Counted from the first letter of the stretch, positions 1 to 12,822 are shown. The stretch is DNA of 32,500 nt from Dictyostelium firmibasis (GCA_036169595.1 CM069766.1:4342501-4375000), one strand, 5' to 3'. Numbers and translations are program-made. Notes: generated by a model not told the origin, from the letters alone.

Positions 1-21
1 TTTTTTAAAAATTTAGGTTTT

Positions 22-287
22 TTAAACTCTAATATTAGCATCAATATGAGCAGTTAATAATGGAGCAAGGTTAATATCAATACAAGCATCAACTGCTAAA
101 AGTTGAATTGAATTTGAACCAAATTGAGAAGTATTAACTGTGTTTTTGAGTTGGCTCTTTTGGGAAACTGAATTAACACTGCTAATTGATTGTAATGATT
201 CTATTATTTTATTTTTTAATAAAAAAAAAGGTTAAATAAAAATATAAAAAAATAGAATTAAAAAATTATATATTTACTGAATAACAT
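22..287 (-). CDS. 62-aa small protein, MLFKSLQSI family, copy 1 (two exons)
   Basis: The exons are 278-287 (10 nt, reading ATGTTATTCA) and 22-200, with a 77-nt intron (donor GTAAAT, acceptor ATAG). The join gives M-L-F-K followed by SLQSISSVNSVSQKSQ, 62 residues ending in NIRV. The N-terminal third is Ser/Gln rich. The C-terminal half is mildly hydrophobic (IQLLAVDACIDINLAPLLTA) and too polar for a clear membrane segment; there is no signal peptide and one Cys. It is a near copy of the gene at 934-1193, and the first 20 residues also match the gene at 29876-30114, which supports the splice model. I recognise it only as one of the short multicopy protein families typical of dictyostelids and assign no function. 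Without splicing the start codon is quickly cut off from the rest of the frame, so the gene is easy to miss. Confidence 0.82.
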
Positions 288-933
288 TTTAGGATTATTG
301 GATTTTTTTTTTGAAATGTAGTGATACAAAAATTTAATTTATAATTTGATATTTTTTAAAAAAAAAAAAAAAATTTCAGCTTTTATACCAAAATTCTAAG
401 TCATTAATTAAATAATTTTAATTAATAAATTGTTAAAAAACAGGGTAAAATAATTATCTTTATAGATTTAATAGATGGGTTTTTATTTAATAAAAAAAAA
501 CAAATCCTGTAAATTATTATTAAAAAACTAATCGATAAAAAAATGGGCTAATCAAATATCTGTAAAAAATTTACAAAAATTTCTATTTTTAGAATTATTG
601 TTTTTTTTTTTTTTTTTTTTTTTTTGAAAACACCAATAACCATATATAATTGACAATAATAAATTAATTTTTCAAAAATTTCACTTTATTCAAGTTTTAA
701 TTAATTTATGAAAGAATTTTTTTTTTTTTTTTTATTTTTTTTTTTTTTTGAAAATCATATAATTTACAAAAATAATTTTTCTAAAATATTAAAAAAAAAA
801 AAAAAAAATAAAAAATAAAAAATTGTTTTAAATAATTTTATTTTATTATTTTTTTATTGGTAATGGAACATTGTAGTGATATTTTTTAAATATGAAAAAT
901 ATTTATGGAGGTTTTTTTTTTTTATCTATTTTT
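288..933. other. Intergenic: promoter side of small-protein copy 1, 3' side of copy 2
   Basis: This is A+T-rich DNA with several homopolymer runs and no supportable reading frame. It holds the upstream region of copy 1 and the downstream region of copy 2. A 16-base block starting AGGGTA at 442-457 recurs with one mismatch at 1431-1446, upstream of copy 2. Confidence 0.6.
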
Positions 934-1193
934 TTAAACCTTAATATTAGCATCAACGTGAGCAGTTAATAATGGAGCAAGGTTAATATCAATACAAGCA
1001 TCAATTGCTAAAAGTTGAATTGAATTTGAACCAAATTTGGATGATCCTATTGTATTAATGAGTTGACTCTTTTGGGAAACTGAATTAACACTGCTGATTG
1101 ATTGTAATGATTCTATTGTTTAATTTAAAAAAAAAATTAGTACTTTAATGAAAAGTTATATTAAAAATATATTCTATATTTACTAAATAACAT
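934..1193 (-). CDS. 62-aa small protein, MLFKSLQSI family, copy 2 (two exons)
   Basis: The exons are 1184-1193 (ATGTTATTTA, 10 nt) and 934-1112, with a 71-nt intron (GTAAAT...CAATAG). The product is 62 residues and differs from copy 1 mainly at residues 22-29 (INTIGSSK against KNTVNTSQ) and at a few conservative sites (AVDACI to AIDACI, HIDANIRV to HVDANIKV). Exon 2 has exactly the same length in both copies (179 nt). The reading frame is kept and the protein differences are few and mostly mild, which indicates two functional tandem duplicates about 0.9 kb apart, not a gene and a pseudogene. The C-terminal half DACIDINLAPLLTAH is invariant between the two. Function is unknown. Confidence 0.82.
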
Positions 1194-1377
1194 TTTAAGA
1201 TTTGAAGTAATGATACAAATAAAGATTTGAATATTTAAAAAAAAAAAATTCTTTTTATAGTAAAAATTCTCTCAATAAAGTGTTTTTTTATTAATATTTT
1301 TTTATTAAATGACCAATTTTATATTAATTATTATTAGATTCAATAGATAATCAGATTGATTAAATTTAAAAAACTTT

Positions 1378-1416
<39 letters not shown>

Positions 1417-1745
1417 AGGTAATTAGAATAAGGGTATAATAATTATTATTAATTTTAATTTTATATATAGTTTTATAAAATCAGTTAAAAATATATAAAA
1501 TTTTGTTTACAAAATAATTTAAATTATTGGAATTTATGATAAACCTAAAAAATTATACATTAACCGATGTTTGTATTATTTTTTTTTTTAAGTATTTTTA
1601 AAAATAAAACAATTATAATTTTATCCTTCTAGATAAGATACACAAGAAACACTCTGATATGTAGTCAACAAAAAAATTTAAAAGATTACCAAAAAAAAAA
1701 AAAGTTTTTCAATTTTTTTTTTTTTTTTTTTTTATTATTCAAATA
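1194..1745. other. Intergenic: promoter side of small-protein copy 2, 3' end of kinase gene
   Basis: A+T-rich DNA including an A-run of about 31 bases near 1383-1413. The AGGGTA-containing block at 1431-1446 is shared with the region upstream of copy 1. No coding sequence is evident. Confidence 0.6.
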
Positions 1746-4436
1746 TTAGACTAAAATTGAATAGAATTTATTTTTTGAAGAGAAAATTATTCGATTCTTT
1801 GAAATTAATTGAGCAGATTGCAAAGATTCATTCGACATCATACTATTTACATTTAGTACCTTTGAAAATTCTACAGAACCATTATCGCCACCATCACCAC
1901 TACTACTATTAAAGAGTGAAATAGTTCCTTCAGAAGACCAAGTTATAATTTGTTGAGATGATTGATTTCTATGAATACCTAATAAATCTGTACTATGAGA
2001 TTGAAATGAATTTAGACAAGTTGAACTATACATATTCCAAACTTTAAATTTACAATCTTTCGATGAACCTGTTAATAATATTGGATCTCTAACTACATGA
2101 GGCGATCTAAATAAAACTGAATCAACACCAATACTACCACCTGATGGTGAATGAGTTAATGTACGAAAACAATGGGCATTTCTAATGTCCCACAATTTAA
2201 CTTTACCATCTATATCACCTGAAATCATTAATGGTTGGTGAGATTGTGAATCAATTGATAGGATACCTACGCCACTATTATCCATTCTAGATATTGGTGC
2301 TAATGATTTTTCAATATCCCAAATTTGAATTGAAGAGTCTAAAAATGAACTTGTAATTACATGAGTACCATTCCACGTGATATCTTTAATCTTATGTCTC
2401 TCATCACATTTAAATATTTTAATTGGTAGTAAAGTTGTTGATTCACAACTATCACCACTACTAAAATCTGTCTTTTTCAATTCAAACAATGAAATTGAAT
2501 TATTTGACATTGCTACAACCAAAAATACCTTTTCATTTATAATTTGATATTTCATACAAACCACAGACTGATCCATTTGTAATGTACTCGTCAATGAATC
2601 ACTATCTAAACTAAAATATTTAACTATATTACTATCTTGATAGGATACTAAAAATGAATTTTGTTCTGCAATACAGTTTAAACTTTTAATTATTTCATTA
2701 TTATTAAAACTATTCGTATTATTATAGTTTGTATTATTCGTATTATTTGTGTTATTATTATTATTATTATTTGATAAAAATGATTTTTTAGTGAAAGATG
2801 ACTTAAAAAAATCATCATTACTATTATTTACATCACCACTATTATTTTTATTATATGTACAATTTTTAGTTTCAACTTGCATTGATAAAGAATCATTATT
2901 TATATCTTGTGCATAGTAACCATTTTTTGATGTGGAAGGAGAAGGGTTTCTTGATTTTGTTTGAACATTTATATTACTTTCTCTAATACTATTTGATTTT
3001 ATTGTTGTAGTTGAAGTTGTTGATGCTGATGATGATGTCGCTATATTATTGTTACTACTATTGTGAAAGAAATTATTTGATAAACAAGTTAAATTTAAAT
3101 TTTGATAAGATGGATTTGATTCTATTTGATTTAGAATTTGTAAAATCTCTTGAAAAGAAGGACGTAATGATGGTATTGGATTCCAACATCTAGATATTAA
3201 TTCGGCCCAATAAGCTGGGAAACCAGCTAGTGGTAATCTATAATCTTCAACAGATGCTAAGAATGCCATTCTCAATGGCTCCATGCCATTGTATGGATCA
3301 CGACAAGTTAACAACTCCCAAAGGATGATTGCAAATGAGTATACATCAACTTTTTCGGTGTAATTCTCTGCTTTGAAACATTCTGGTGCCATCCATGCTA
3401 AAGAACCCATTGCAGCAGTCATTTCACTTGGACCTGGTTTCATCTCTTTCGAGAGACCGAAATCATTGATCTTGGCAACAGTATAACTACCATTCAATAG
3501 GATATTACTACTGGTTAAATCTCTATGAACTATTGGACCCTCTTTAAAGTTTGTATGGAGATAATTCATGCCTTCGGCGATATCTCTAGCAATAGATAAT
3601 TGAAGTGATGGTGACAGTTGGTAGTTTGATTTCTCATCGAGTAATCTTCTTAAACTACCACCTTCCATATACTCCATAATGATAGAACGGTTGGATGGAC
3701 CATCTAAAGAACAGGCACCAATAAACATCACACAAGTTGGATGACAAAGTTTACTCATTATCGATACTTCTTTATCAAAGATCTCATTCTCTGATAGATC
3801 TCTAAACTTTATTAAAGTTATCCTCTTCAATGCAACACTTTTACCACGCCATCTTGCCTTGTAAACTTTGCCAAAGAAACCTTGACCAATCTCTTTCTCA
3901 ACAGTTAATTCCTTAAATGATATTTCATGTCTCTTTAATGTTGATTTCAATCTTACCAATTGTTTAAAGTTTATTCTATTCTCACCATTGTTCAAAAATG
4001 ATGAATTTAAATTACTACCACCATTATTAAATATATGATCAATTTTATCATTAAAACTACTAGATGACATTAAATTGCCACTACCACTACCACCTACAGC
4101 ACCAACACCACCACCAAATTGTTTATCTTGTGCTGCAAAATCATCCCCATCATCGTCATCGGGTATTACCTGTGTTGGTGCAAACTCTGAATCTGTATCA
4201 GAGTCTTCGTATTCATGTGTTAACTCTTTTTCTTCCTCTGTACTAACAATTTCATCTTCATCTTCATCATATTCAATATCTTCGCTCTTTTTATTGTTAT
4301 TGTTTTTGTTGCTTCCAAAACTTTCTATTAATGAAGATGAGTTTATATAGTTACCCATATCAATAGATGTTTTAATATTTATTTTATTATTGTTGTTATT
4401 TCCTTCATTGCTATCATCTTTATCATTATCAAACAT
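1746..4436 (-). CDS. TKL-family protein kinase with C-terminal WD40-like domain
   Basis: This is a single open exon of 896 residues from the ATG at 4436 (MFDNDKDD). Residues 1-165 are acidic and Asn/Gly rich. A complete kinase domain lies at about 170-437: glycine loop [11 protein letters not shown] lysine in VALKR, alpha-C Glu in [12 protein letters not shown] catalytic loop, NDFGLS and MAPE. All catalytic residues are present, so it should be active. By motif it is a TKL kinase, with predicted Ser/Thr specificity. Residues about 440-585 are Asn/Ser-rich linker. Residues about 590-896 hold weak WD40-type repeats with [20 protein letters not shown] and [10 protein letters not shown] blades, probably a scaffold or substrate-binding propeller. 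The kinase-WD40 combination is unusual. The frame continues a few codons upstream of the ATG, but only through a TTG. Substrate and pathway are unknown. Confidence 0.9.
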   Translation of the reverse strand: MFDNDKDDSNEGNNNNNKINIKTSIDMGNYINSSSLIESFGSNKNNNNKKSEDIEYDEDEDEIVSTEEEKELTHEYEDSDTDSEFAPTQVIPDDDDGDDFAAQDKQFGGGVGAVGGSGSGNLMSSSSFNDKIDHIFNNGGSNLNSSFLNNGENRINFKQLVRLKSTLKRHEISFKELTVEKEIGQGFFGKVYKARWRGKSVALKRITLIKFRDLSENEIFDKEVSIMSKLCHPTCVMFIGACSLDGPSNRSIIMEYMEGGSLRRLLDEKSNYQLSPSLQLSIARDIAEGMNYLHTNFKEGPIVHRDLTSSNILLNGSYTVAKINDFGLSKEMKPGPSEMTAAMGSLAWMAPECFKAENYTEKVDVYSFAIILWELLTCRDPYNGMEPLRMAFLASVEDYRLPLAGFPAYWAELISRCWNPIPSLRPSFQEILQILNQIESNPSYQNLNLTCLSNNFFHNSSNNNIATSSSASTTSTTTIKSNSIRESNINVQTKSRNPSPSTSKNGYYAQDINNDSLSMQVETKNCTYNKNNSGDVNNSNDDFFKSSFTKKSFLSNNNNNNNTNNTNNTNYNNTNSFNNNEIIKSLNCIAEQNSFLVSYQDSNIVKYFSLDSDSLTSTLQMDQSVVCMKYQIINEKVFLVVAMSNNSISLFELKKTDFSSGDSCESTTLLPIKIFKCDERHKIKDITWNGTHVITSSFLDSSIQIWDIEKSLAPISRMDNSGVGILSIDSQSHQPLMISGDIDGKVKLWDIRNAHCFRTLTHSPSGGSIGVDSVLFRSPHVVRDPILLTGSSKDCKFKVWNMYSSTCLNSFQSHSTDLLGIHRNQSSQQIITWSSEGTISLFNSSSGDGGDNGSVEFSKVLNVNSMMSNESLQSAQLISKNRIIFSSKNKFYSILV

Positions 4437-4580
4437 TGATGATGTTATTTGTACCAAATAAAAAAATTTATGGATTGCAATGAAATTAATTGGAAGAACT
4501 TGCGTGATAAAAAAAATAGAAAAGAAAAAAAATTAAAAAAAATTAAAATTTTTTCCAGTAAAACAAAATTTTATATGAAT

Positions 4581-4619
<39 letters not shown>

Positions 4620-4738
4620 TTTTTTGATTTAAAATAAAAATAAAATCAAAAAAAACAATTATAAAACGTTTTTATTTTTTATTTTTTTATTTTTTTATTT
4701 TTTTTTTTTCTTTTTTATTTCATTATTTTATTTTCTTT
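4437..4738. other. Intergenic: kinase 5' flank and TPR-gene 3' flank
   Basis: Low-complexity A/T runs between two minus-strand genes, serving as the kinase upstream region. The leader just before the kinase ATG contains no competing in-frame ATG. No gene is seen. Confidence 0.55.
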
Positions 4739-5147
4739 TTAATTAATTTTTTTAATATTCTTAAGTTCTCGTTTTGCAAATTTATTTTTTGGATCTAATT
4801 CAATTAATCTTTCTAAATCTAAAATTGATTCATCATAATCTTTTAAATGTTTATAAGTAGTTGCTCTTTGTTGAAAAGCTTTAATATTTTCTGGATCCAA
4901 TTCTAAAAGTTTTGTACAAGATTCTAATGATGTCTTCCAATCACTTGTTAATAAACAACATTGAATTTGTATTTGAAGATATTCAATCATTTGTTCTTTA
5001 GTAATTATTTCATTACAATGTTTTTTGTTTGATGATATTAATTCATTTAATTGTTTAAATCTTTGATTTGCTTTCTCAAATTCTCTAACTTTAAATAATT
5101 GACTTCCTTCTACTTTTAATCTTAAAAACTCTGATAAAAATTTCTTT

Positions 5148-5191
<44 letters not shown>

Positions 5192-5287
5192 GTTATTATT
5201 TTCTTGTTGATTTTGTTGTTTTGTTATATTTTCATTAATTAAATTTGAATTGAAAACTTTTGATGCTTGTTCAATTTTAATTGTCAT
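4739..5287 (-). CDS. Small TPR-repeat protein
   Basis: 182 residues from the ATG at 5287 (MTIKIEQ), which sits in an A-rich AAAATG context. The frame remains open 43 codons further upstream, but that stretch is a Phe/Tyr/Ile-rich translation of A+T-rich leader and I exclude it. Residues about 28-45 are an Asn tract. The rest is three TPR-like helix pairs: one around LKVEGSQLFKVREFEKANQRF, a degenerate middle unit around QIQIQCCLLTSDWKTSLESC, and a canonical one around KAFQQRATTYKHLKDYDESI followed by LERLIELDPKN. Carboxylate-clamp positions of Hsp70/Hsp90-binding TPRs are only partly kept (the Lys...Arg of the third unit), so a chaperone link is speculative. There is no other domain. It shares a divergent promoter with the WDR70 gene. 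Confidence 0.85.
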
Positions 5288-5342
5288 TTTGATAAATTGA
5301 ATATAAGATAAAAAAACAAGAATAAAAATATATATTAAAATG

Positions 5343-5373
<31 letters not shown>

Positions 5374-5759
5374 TTATACAAAAATAAAAAAATAAAAAAT
5401 AATAAAAATAAACCACACCACCAAATCGAATTGACTAAGAACATTTTTTTTTTTTTTTTTTTTTTTTTTCAGAGGTAAATTTAATTACTAAATATTTTTT
5501 ATTAAATCAAGAATCTATAATGAGTTTGGTAAAAATAAAAAAATATAATTATTTTGAAAAAAAAAAAAATTTTCATAATAAAAGAATATTACCAATTTGT
5601 ACATTTGTTAAAGTTTTAAATATTATTACAATTTAAAATTCATTTAATATTAAAGATTAAAAAAATAATAAAAATTGAATTAGATTTTAAGGGAAGATAG
5701 TAATAATATTTGAAAAAAAATTAGTACATGTAGAAAAATTATAAAAACATAAGTGAATT

Positions 5760-5791
<32 letters not shown>

Positions 5792-5826
5792 TTTTTTTTT
5801 TTTCATTTGAAAAATTTCCAAAGATA
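5288..5826. promoter_or_regulatory. Divergent intergenic region between TPR protein and WDR70 homologue
   Basis: About 540 bases of A+T-rich DNA with T-runs near 5444-5469 and 5764-5786. It must contain both promoters because the flanking genes point away from each other. I see no specific factor site or RNA gene. Confidence 0.5.
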
Positions 5827-8134
5827 ATGAGCTCGATAAATAACCAAAAAAGAGAAAGAGAAGATAATGAAGAAACTAATAAAGAAAGTGTATGTTTATT
5901 ATATTTTATTTTATTTTATTTTGTTTTTTTTTTATTTTTTTTTCTATATTAATAAACTCAATTTTTATTTTTATATTTTAGTATTGCCTATCCCTAACAT
6001 TTTAAAAATTGTTTTTTTTTTATTATAGAAACTAAAAAAAACAGAAACAGAAATAAAAGAAGATTACGAATTTAAACCTCCACCCTTAACTTCAAAAAAT
6101 GAAGATAATGATAATATAACATTTAAATCAAATATTAAACCACCTTCCAAACCATCAGCTAAACCATCATTTGGTGGTATTTCATTTAATATAACTACAA
6201 AAGTATTACCAACTCCGCCACAACAACAACAACAACAACAAATTATTAATGAAAAAGATGATAAAGATGATGAAAAAGAAATTGTAAATAATAATAATAA
6301 TAATAAAGCAACTATTGGACCAGTAAAACCAAAAACAAACACTGTGGGACCACAAAAACCAATGAATACAGTTGGTCCAACAAAACCAATTAAAAAAGAT
6401 GATGGTGATGAAGATAGTGGTGATAGTTCGAGTAGTAGCGATGATGATGATAAAAATAATAAACACCAAGTATCAACTGTAGGACCACAAAAGCCAACAT
6501 CAACAACAAACAATATTGGACCACAAAAACCAACATTAAATACAATTGGCCCTCAAAGGCCCACAATAAAAGATGATGACGATAGCAGTAGTGATGATTC
6601 AGATTCAGACTCAAATAAAAATAATCAACAACCAGGAGTTGTTGGACCAATAAGACCAACAATGAAAAATGAATCGGATGATAGTAGTTCTGATGATGAT
6701 GACGACGATGATTCAGATGATTCAGATGACGATGATTCAGATGATGATGAAAAAGAAGAAATTGAAAGATGGAGACAATTAGCAATATCATTACCAATAT
6801 CACATGAAGTTACAATTAAAGGTCATGCAAGAACTGTATCATCAATATCTATTGATCCAAGTGGTAGTAGAATGTTAAGTGGTTCATATGATTGTAAGGT
6901 AAAATTTTGGGATTTTAATGGTATGGATTCGTCATTTAAATCATTTAGAGAGATTGAACCATCAGAAGGAACACAAGTTAGGTCTGTTCAATTTAGTGTT
7001 ATTGGCGATGTATTCTCAACGTTACCCTATACAACACAAATTAGAATTTATGATAGGGATGGTCATTTCAAGGATGAATCTGTAAGTGGTGATAGATTCA
7101 TTCAAGATCTTTATCATACAAAAGGTCATGTATCAACACTAACAGGTCAAAGTTGGCATCCAACTGAAAGAGATGAATTACTATCGTCATCTATTGATGG
7201 TACAATTAGAGTTTGGGATGTGAATCAATTGAATAAGAATAAATCAGTAATAAAATCAAAGAATCAAAAAGGAAGTAGAGTTGGTGTTATCAATTGTTGT
7301 TATGATCAACGTGGTGATTTAATAACTGGTGGTATGTCCGATGGAACTATAGCTCAATGGGATAAACGTTCAACTCTTTTGAAACCGAAATTCGTCTTTC
7401 AAGAAGCCCATGAATATGGCACTGAAGTAACTTCCATTCAGTATAATCGTGATTGTTACTCTATGATTTCACGTGGTATGGATTCGACATTACGTGTTTG
7501 GGATTTAAGAAATCCTTTGAAACCATTGATTGTTTGGGATGATTTACTATGTGACTACATTGAAACCAATACTATATTTGGTTCATATGATAGAGTTATT
7601 GTTACTGGTACTTCTTCTGCTAAAGGTGGATTTGGTTCAATCGTTATCTATGATCTATCAAGTCTAACAAAGATGAGACAAATTCGAGTGGAAGATGACG
7701 TAAGTGTTATCAATTGTAATTGGTCAACAAAGTTGAATCAAGTTTTTTTCGGTTGTTCAGATTCTTCAATTCGTGGTTTCTATGATCAATCTCAAAGTAT
7801 AAACGGTTTGAAATTATGTGTCTCTAAAGCTCCAAGAGTTAAGAATGTTGCTGATTTCGAACCTGATAGACCTATTATCACTCCAAACACTTTACCATTA
7901 TTTAGACAAACCAATACTAAAAAGGAAAAGAAATCTCGTAAAGTTAATCCTTCAAAAGAACAACTTAAAAGTACTACTTACACTTCAAATAGTACTATGA
8001 AGCATTTGGTCTCAAAAATTGGTATCACTAATAACACCTCTTGGAAAGAAGATGCCAGAGAATCTTTCCTTAGAATGGCAAATAAAAAAGATAAAACTCA
8101 ACAACAACAACAACAATCTGATGAAAATAAATAA
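5827..8134 (+). CDS. wdr70: WD repeat-containing protein 70 (WDR70/gastrulation-defective 1) homologue
   Basis: Two exons, 5827-5889 (MSSINNQKRERED...) and 6029-8134, around a 139-nt intron (GTATGT...TATAG), give 722 residues. Residues about 115-275 are disordered and acidic, with Asp/Ser runs and seven spaced copies of a [I/V]GPxxP motif (TIGPVKP, TVGPQKP and similar). The WD40 propeller starts near residue 280 at HARTVSSISIDPSG...VKFWDFNGMD, the characteristic WDR70/GAD-1 opening, followed by blades ending IRVWDVN, IAQWDKR, LRVWDLR and IVIYDLS. The C-terminal NTLPLFR and the terminal RESFLRMA segment also fit this family. In other organisms WDR70 is a nuclear protein linked to chromatin and DNA-damage responses (family knowledge); nuclear location here is inferred. 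Confidence 0.93.
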
Positions 8135-8290
8135 ATAAAAAATAATTAAATTAAATAAATATTTTTTTTTTCCCCACAATTTTTATCAAAAAAAAATTCT
8201 TGGAAGTAATATATAAAATAAAAAATAAAAAATAACCTTTATAAAATAAAATAAATTAAAATTTAATATTATAATTTAATAATAATATAA

Positions 8291-8330
<40 letters not shown>

Positions 8331-8689
8331 ATAATAAAACAACCTTATAAAAAAATACAAAAAATAAAATATAATAAAATAAAAAGAAAGATTGAAAGAT
8401 ATTTTTCAAAAAGAATATTTTTAATTAATTTTAAGAACTGTGGAATTTTTTTATTTTTTTTATTTTTTTATTTTTTTTTTTTGACAATTAGAATTATCGA
8501 ACTAACTTTCCCAAACCATTCAACTGTCATGTGTGTGTGATTGTAAAAAAAAAAAAAATTTTTAATTTTTTTTAATTTTTATTTTTATTTTTATTTTTTT
8601 TGCAGATTTTTTTTTTTTTTCTATTTTTTTTATTTTTTTTATTTTTTTATTGTAATAATTTTAAAAGTAATAAAAACTTTAAAAAAAAA
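8135..8689. promoter_or_regulatory. Intergenic: WDR70 3' end and cathepsin promoter
   Basis: A+T-rich DNA with A-runs near 8293-8328. A GT-rich stretch at about 8527-8541 (CATGTGTGTGTGATTG) lies about 150 bases upstream of the cathepsin ATG. It fits the loose G/T-alternating pattern of Dictyostelium G-box elements bound by GBF. That assignment is by pattern only. Confidence 0.35.
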
Positions 8690-10293
<1,604 letters not shown>

Positions 10294-10475
10294 ACTAAAA
10301 TAAATAATATGATAGTTTTAAAAGTTTTTATTTTTATTTTTTTTTTTTATTATTTTTTTTTTTATTAAATTTATAAATCTTTTATTTTTTTTTTTTATTG
10401 TTTGGACTTCATTTTTTAATTTTTTTTTTTATTATTTTATTTAAGTTTTAATTAAAAAAAAAAAAAATATACCAT

Positions 10476-10509
<34 letters not shown>

Positions 10510-10620
10510 AAATTATTTTTAATTGTAAAACAGAAAATAAAAAAAAAAAAAGAAAAAAAAAAAGAAATAAAGAAAAAATAAAAAGGATATTAAGGGGAGG
10601 GAAGTAAAAAATACAATAAA
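10294..10620. other. Intergenic between cathepsin and C12orf4-like gene
   Basis: Tandem plus-strand genes are separated by T-runs, then an A-rich leader with a purine block GGGGAGGGAAG at about 10594-10604, just ahead of the next ATG. No gene or RNA is recognised. Confidence 0.5.
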
Positions 10621-12822
10621 ATGATATTAAAATATGATACATCATTTAGTTTATCATTTCCGGTTGGTAAAAAATATGTTATTGGTCAATTTCATTTAAA
10701 ATGCGGAGAAGAGGTATCATCAGCAGTTGATCAATTCGTTAATGAATATGATATACCATGTTATTTTAGAATTAGTTTATTAAATACAGTTGAAAATTTA
10801 ATAAAACAAGATAAAATATTAACAAAAGATAATGATGACATTGAAATTATATTAAATATTAAAGATGGTGATATTATTTATAGCACTGATGATCATCAAC
10901 ATGATACAACAACAATAATTAATCAATTATCAAATCAATATAGTGAAAAGATACAATATTGGAATAAATTAATAGGTAGCAAAGAGAGTGAAGAACAAAA
11001 ACAACAAGAAGAGAGAATATCCACATTTTTATATTTAGTAGATAAAAATGCTGATACAAGAGAGAGAATTATAAATCAAGAGGAACTATTTGCAACTGAA
11101 ACATCTATACTCTTGGTAAAGAAACAAGATGATCTAAAACAATTGAATGAAAAACATTCACGTGAAATGGAGGATGCATTCAGAAATTCATTACAACCTG
11201 ATCAAGTTGAATTAATAGTAGCTCAAAATATGAGACAAGTTGATGAATTCGATCAATACTATGATTATGAAATTAACATGTTAAAACAAAAACAAAAATT
11301 AGAATTTTCAAAATTTTTAAATGATCTCTATTGGTTAGAAAAAACAAAAGACGATTTGGATGAAATTGAAACTTTTAATTCACAACAACAAACACCACAA
11401 AAACAACAACAACTACAACAACAACAGCAACCACAACAACCACAACCACAACAACAACAACAACAACAACAAAGCAGTGGCGGTATCATAGATTCCATCG
11501 GTCAAAATTTAGATAAAGGCGTAGCTAGAGCATCATCATTCTTTTCATTTGGTTTTAATAAAAAGAATCAAACACCAATTAATTCACCACCTTCAACACC
11601 ACAGCTATCGTCCGATGATCCAAATAATCCAAATAACAACAATAATAATGGTAATAATAATAGTGTTCAATCAAAACCTATAGGAATTAATAATAATGGT
11701 AATAGACAAAGAACTGATTCACAAGTATCACCACCAAATTCATTTAATTCAAAAGCTTCATCATCTCCTAATAAGCCACCAACAACCCCTACAAATAATA
11801 ATAATAATAGTAATAATAATATTAATAATAACAATACAACGACGACAACACAAAGAAAACTAAGTTCTGGATCGAGTAGTACAAATTTACAGCAACAACA
11901 ACCAACAACATTACAAAGAAAACAAAGTGGTGGAGCAGGTAACATACCAATGGTAGTTAGTACTAATAGTAGATATGAAGATTTTACAATTGGAGTTGGT
12001 GTTCAAAAGAAAAAGATCTTTACATTTAAATTGATTGAAGAATCACCATTACAACTATGTAGACCAATAACATCACTAACTGGTGATTATAAGAAATCTA
12101 AAAGAGTTGATTATATAAAAACATTATACTCTGATTCATTGTCTGCTGTCATATTAATCATTGATCCATCATTACAATTCAATACAGAGAATGAAAAAAA
12201 ATTCATAAAATATTGTAATATGTCCACCGAATTACATTTTGATTCAATTGATTCTCAAATTTATACATTCAAACAATCATTGTTAAAAGAAGGATTAGAA
12301 AAAGATAATCATGACGATAACAACAATAATAATAATAATAGTGAAGATGGTTATAATAAACAGAATTTAAATAATATAACACTAAGTAATGGCGATTTCT
12401 TTATAACAAAACATTCAAATCTATCAGACGTTCAAGTTGTATTTCATTTAGTTATCGATAGTAAGAATAGAACACCATTGGGTAGTGATAATCAATTACC
12501 AACAACATCTGATGTCTCAAAGGGTTTAAGAAATATTTTATTAACTGCTTCAAAATATGGTATTGGTAATATCACAATACCAATTTGTTTGACCGAATCG
12601 GAATTGGATTTAAATGTAACAAATAGTAATCTACTATCGCGTTGTGTATCTGTTCTAAGTGTAACAAGAGCATCATTAACAAGTTTACAAGAAATGACAT
12701 CAATTAAAACCGTTCAATTCTCTTTACCTTCTCAATTAGATTCTGGTAATACAATTTTTAAAGGTCCAATAGCTCAAAAATGGAAATCTGCTATTAATCC
12801 ATTTTTATATTTATCAAACTAA
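10621..12822 (+). CDS. Probable C12orf4 (DUF2362) family protein
   Basis: A single exon of 733 residues from the ATG at 10621, preceded by an A-rich leader (AATAAAATG). The N-terminus (FSLSFPVGKKY..., residues 9-110) looks like a small folded domain. A charged helical region at about 110-250 contains KQDDLKQLNEKHSREMEDAF. Residues about 255-290 are Gln rich, 330-445 are Asn/Ser/Thr/Pro rich and probably disordered, and 450-733 return to conserved-looking sequence including KGLRNILLTASKYGIGNITIPI and TVQFSLPSQ. This order, and the FPVG start in particular, resembles animal C12orf4, a cytosolic protein linked to mast-cell degranulation and intellectual disability. I recognise it from memory of the family, not from a search, so it could be another protein. 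There are no membrane segments or catalytic motifs. Confidence 0.6.
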   Translation: MILKYDTSFSLSFPVGKKYVIGQFHLKCGEEVSSAVDQFVNEYDIPCYFRISLLNTVENLIKQDKILTKDNDDIEIILNIKDGDIIYSTDDHQHDTTTIINQLSNQYSEKIQYWNKLIGSKESEEQKQQEERISTFLYLVDKNADTRERIINQEELFATETSILLVKKQDDLKQLNEKHSREMEDAFRNSLQPDQVELIVAQNMRQVDEFDQYYDYEINMLKQKQKLEFSKFLNDLYWLEKTKDDLDEIETFNSQQQTPQKQQQLQQQQQPQQPQPQQQQQQQQSSGGIIDSIGQNLDKGVARASSFFSFGFNKKNQTPINSPPSTPQLSSDDPNNPNNNNNNGNNNSVQSKPIGINNNGNRQRTDSQVSPPNSFNSKASSSPNKPPTTPTNNNNNSNNNINNNNTTTTTQRKLSSGSSSTNLQQQQPTTLQRKQSGGAGNIPMVVSTNSRYEDFTIGVGVQKKKIFTFKLIEESPLQLCRPITSLTGDYKKSKRVDYIKTLYSDSLSAVILIIDPSLQFNTENEKKFIKYCNMSTELHFDSIDSQIYTFKQSLLKEGLEKDNHDDNNNNNNNSEDGYNKQNLNNITLSNGDFFITKHSNLSDVQVVFHLVIDSKNRTPLGSDNQLPTTSDVSKGLRNILLTASKYGIGNITIPICLTESELDLNVTNSNLLSRCVSVLSVTRASLTSLQEMTSIKTVQFSLPSQLDSGNTIFKGPIAQKWKSAINPFLYLSN

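Noticed and set aside
5288-5416. 43-residue hydrophobic N-terminal extension of the TPR protein
   Set aside because: It is a Phe/Tyr/Ile translation of A+T-rich leader. The ATG at 5287 is in good context and starts the protein-like sequence.
8170-8182. CCCCACAA as a DUSE-like upstream element of a small RNA gene
   Set aside because: The flanking base does not fit the element as I know it, no class I RNA motif or stem follows, and it lies in the 3' flank of WDR70.
8600-8689. Upstream in-frame extension of the cathepsin
   Set aside because: T-rich leader read as poly-Phe/Leu. The ATG at 8690 directly begins a proper signal peptide.
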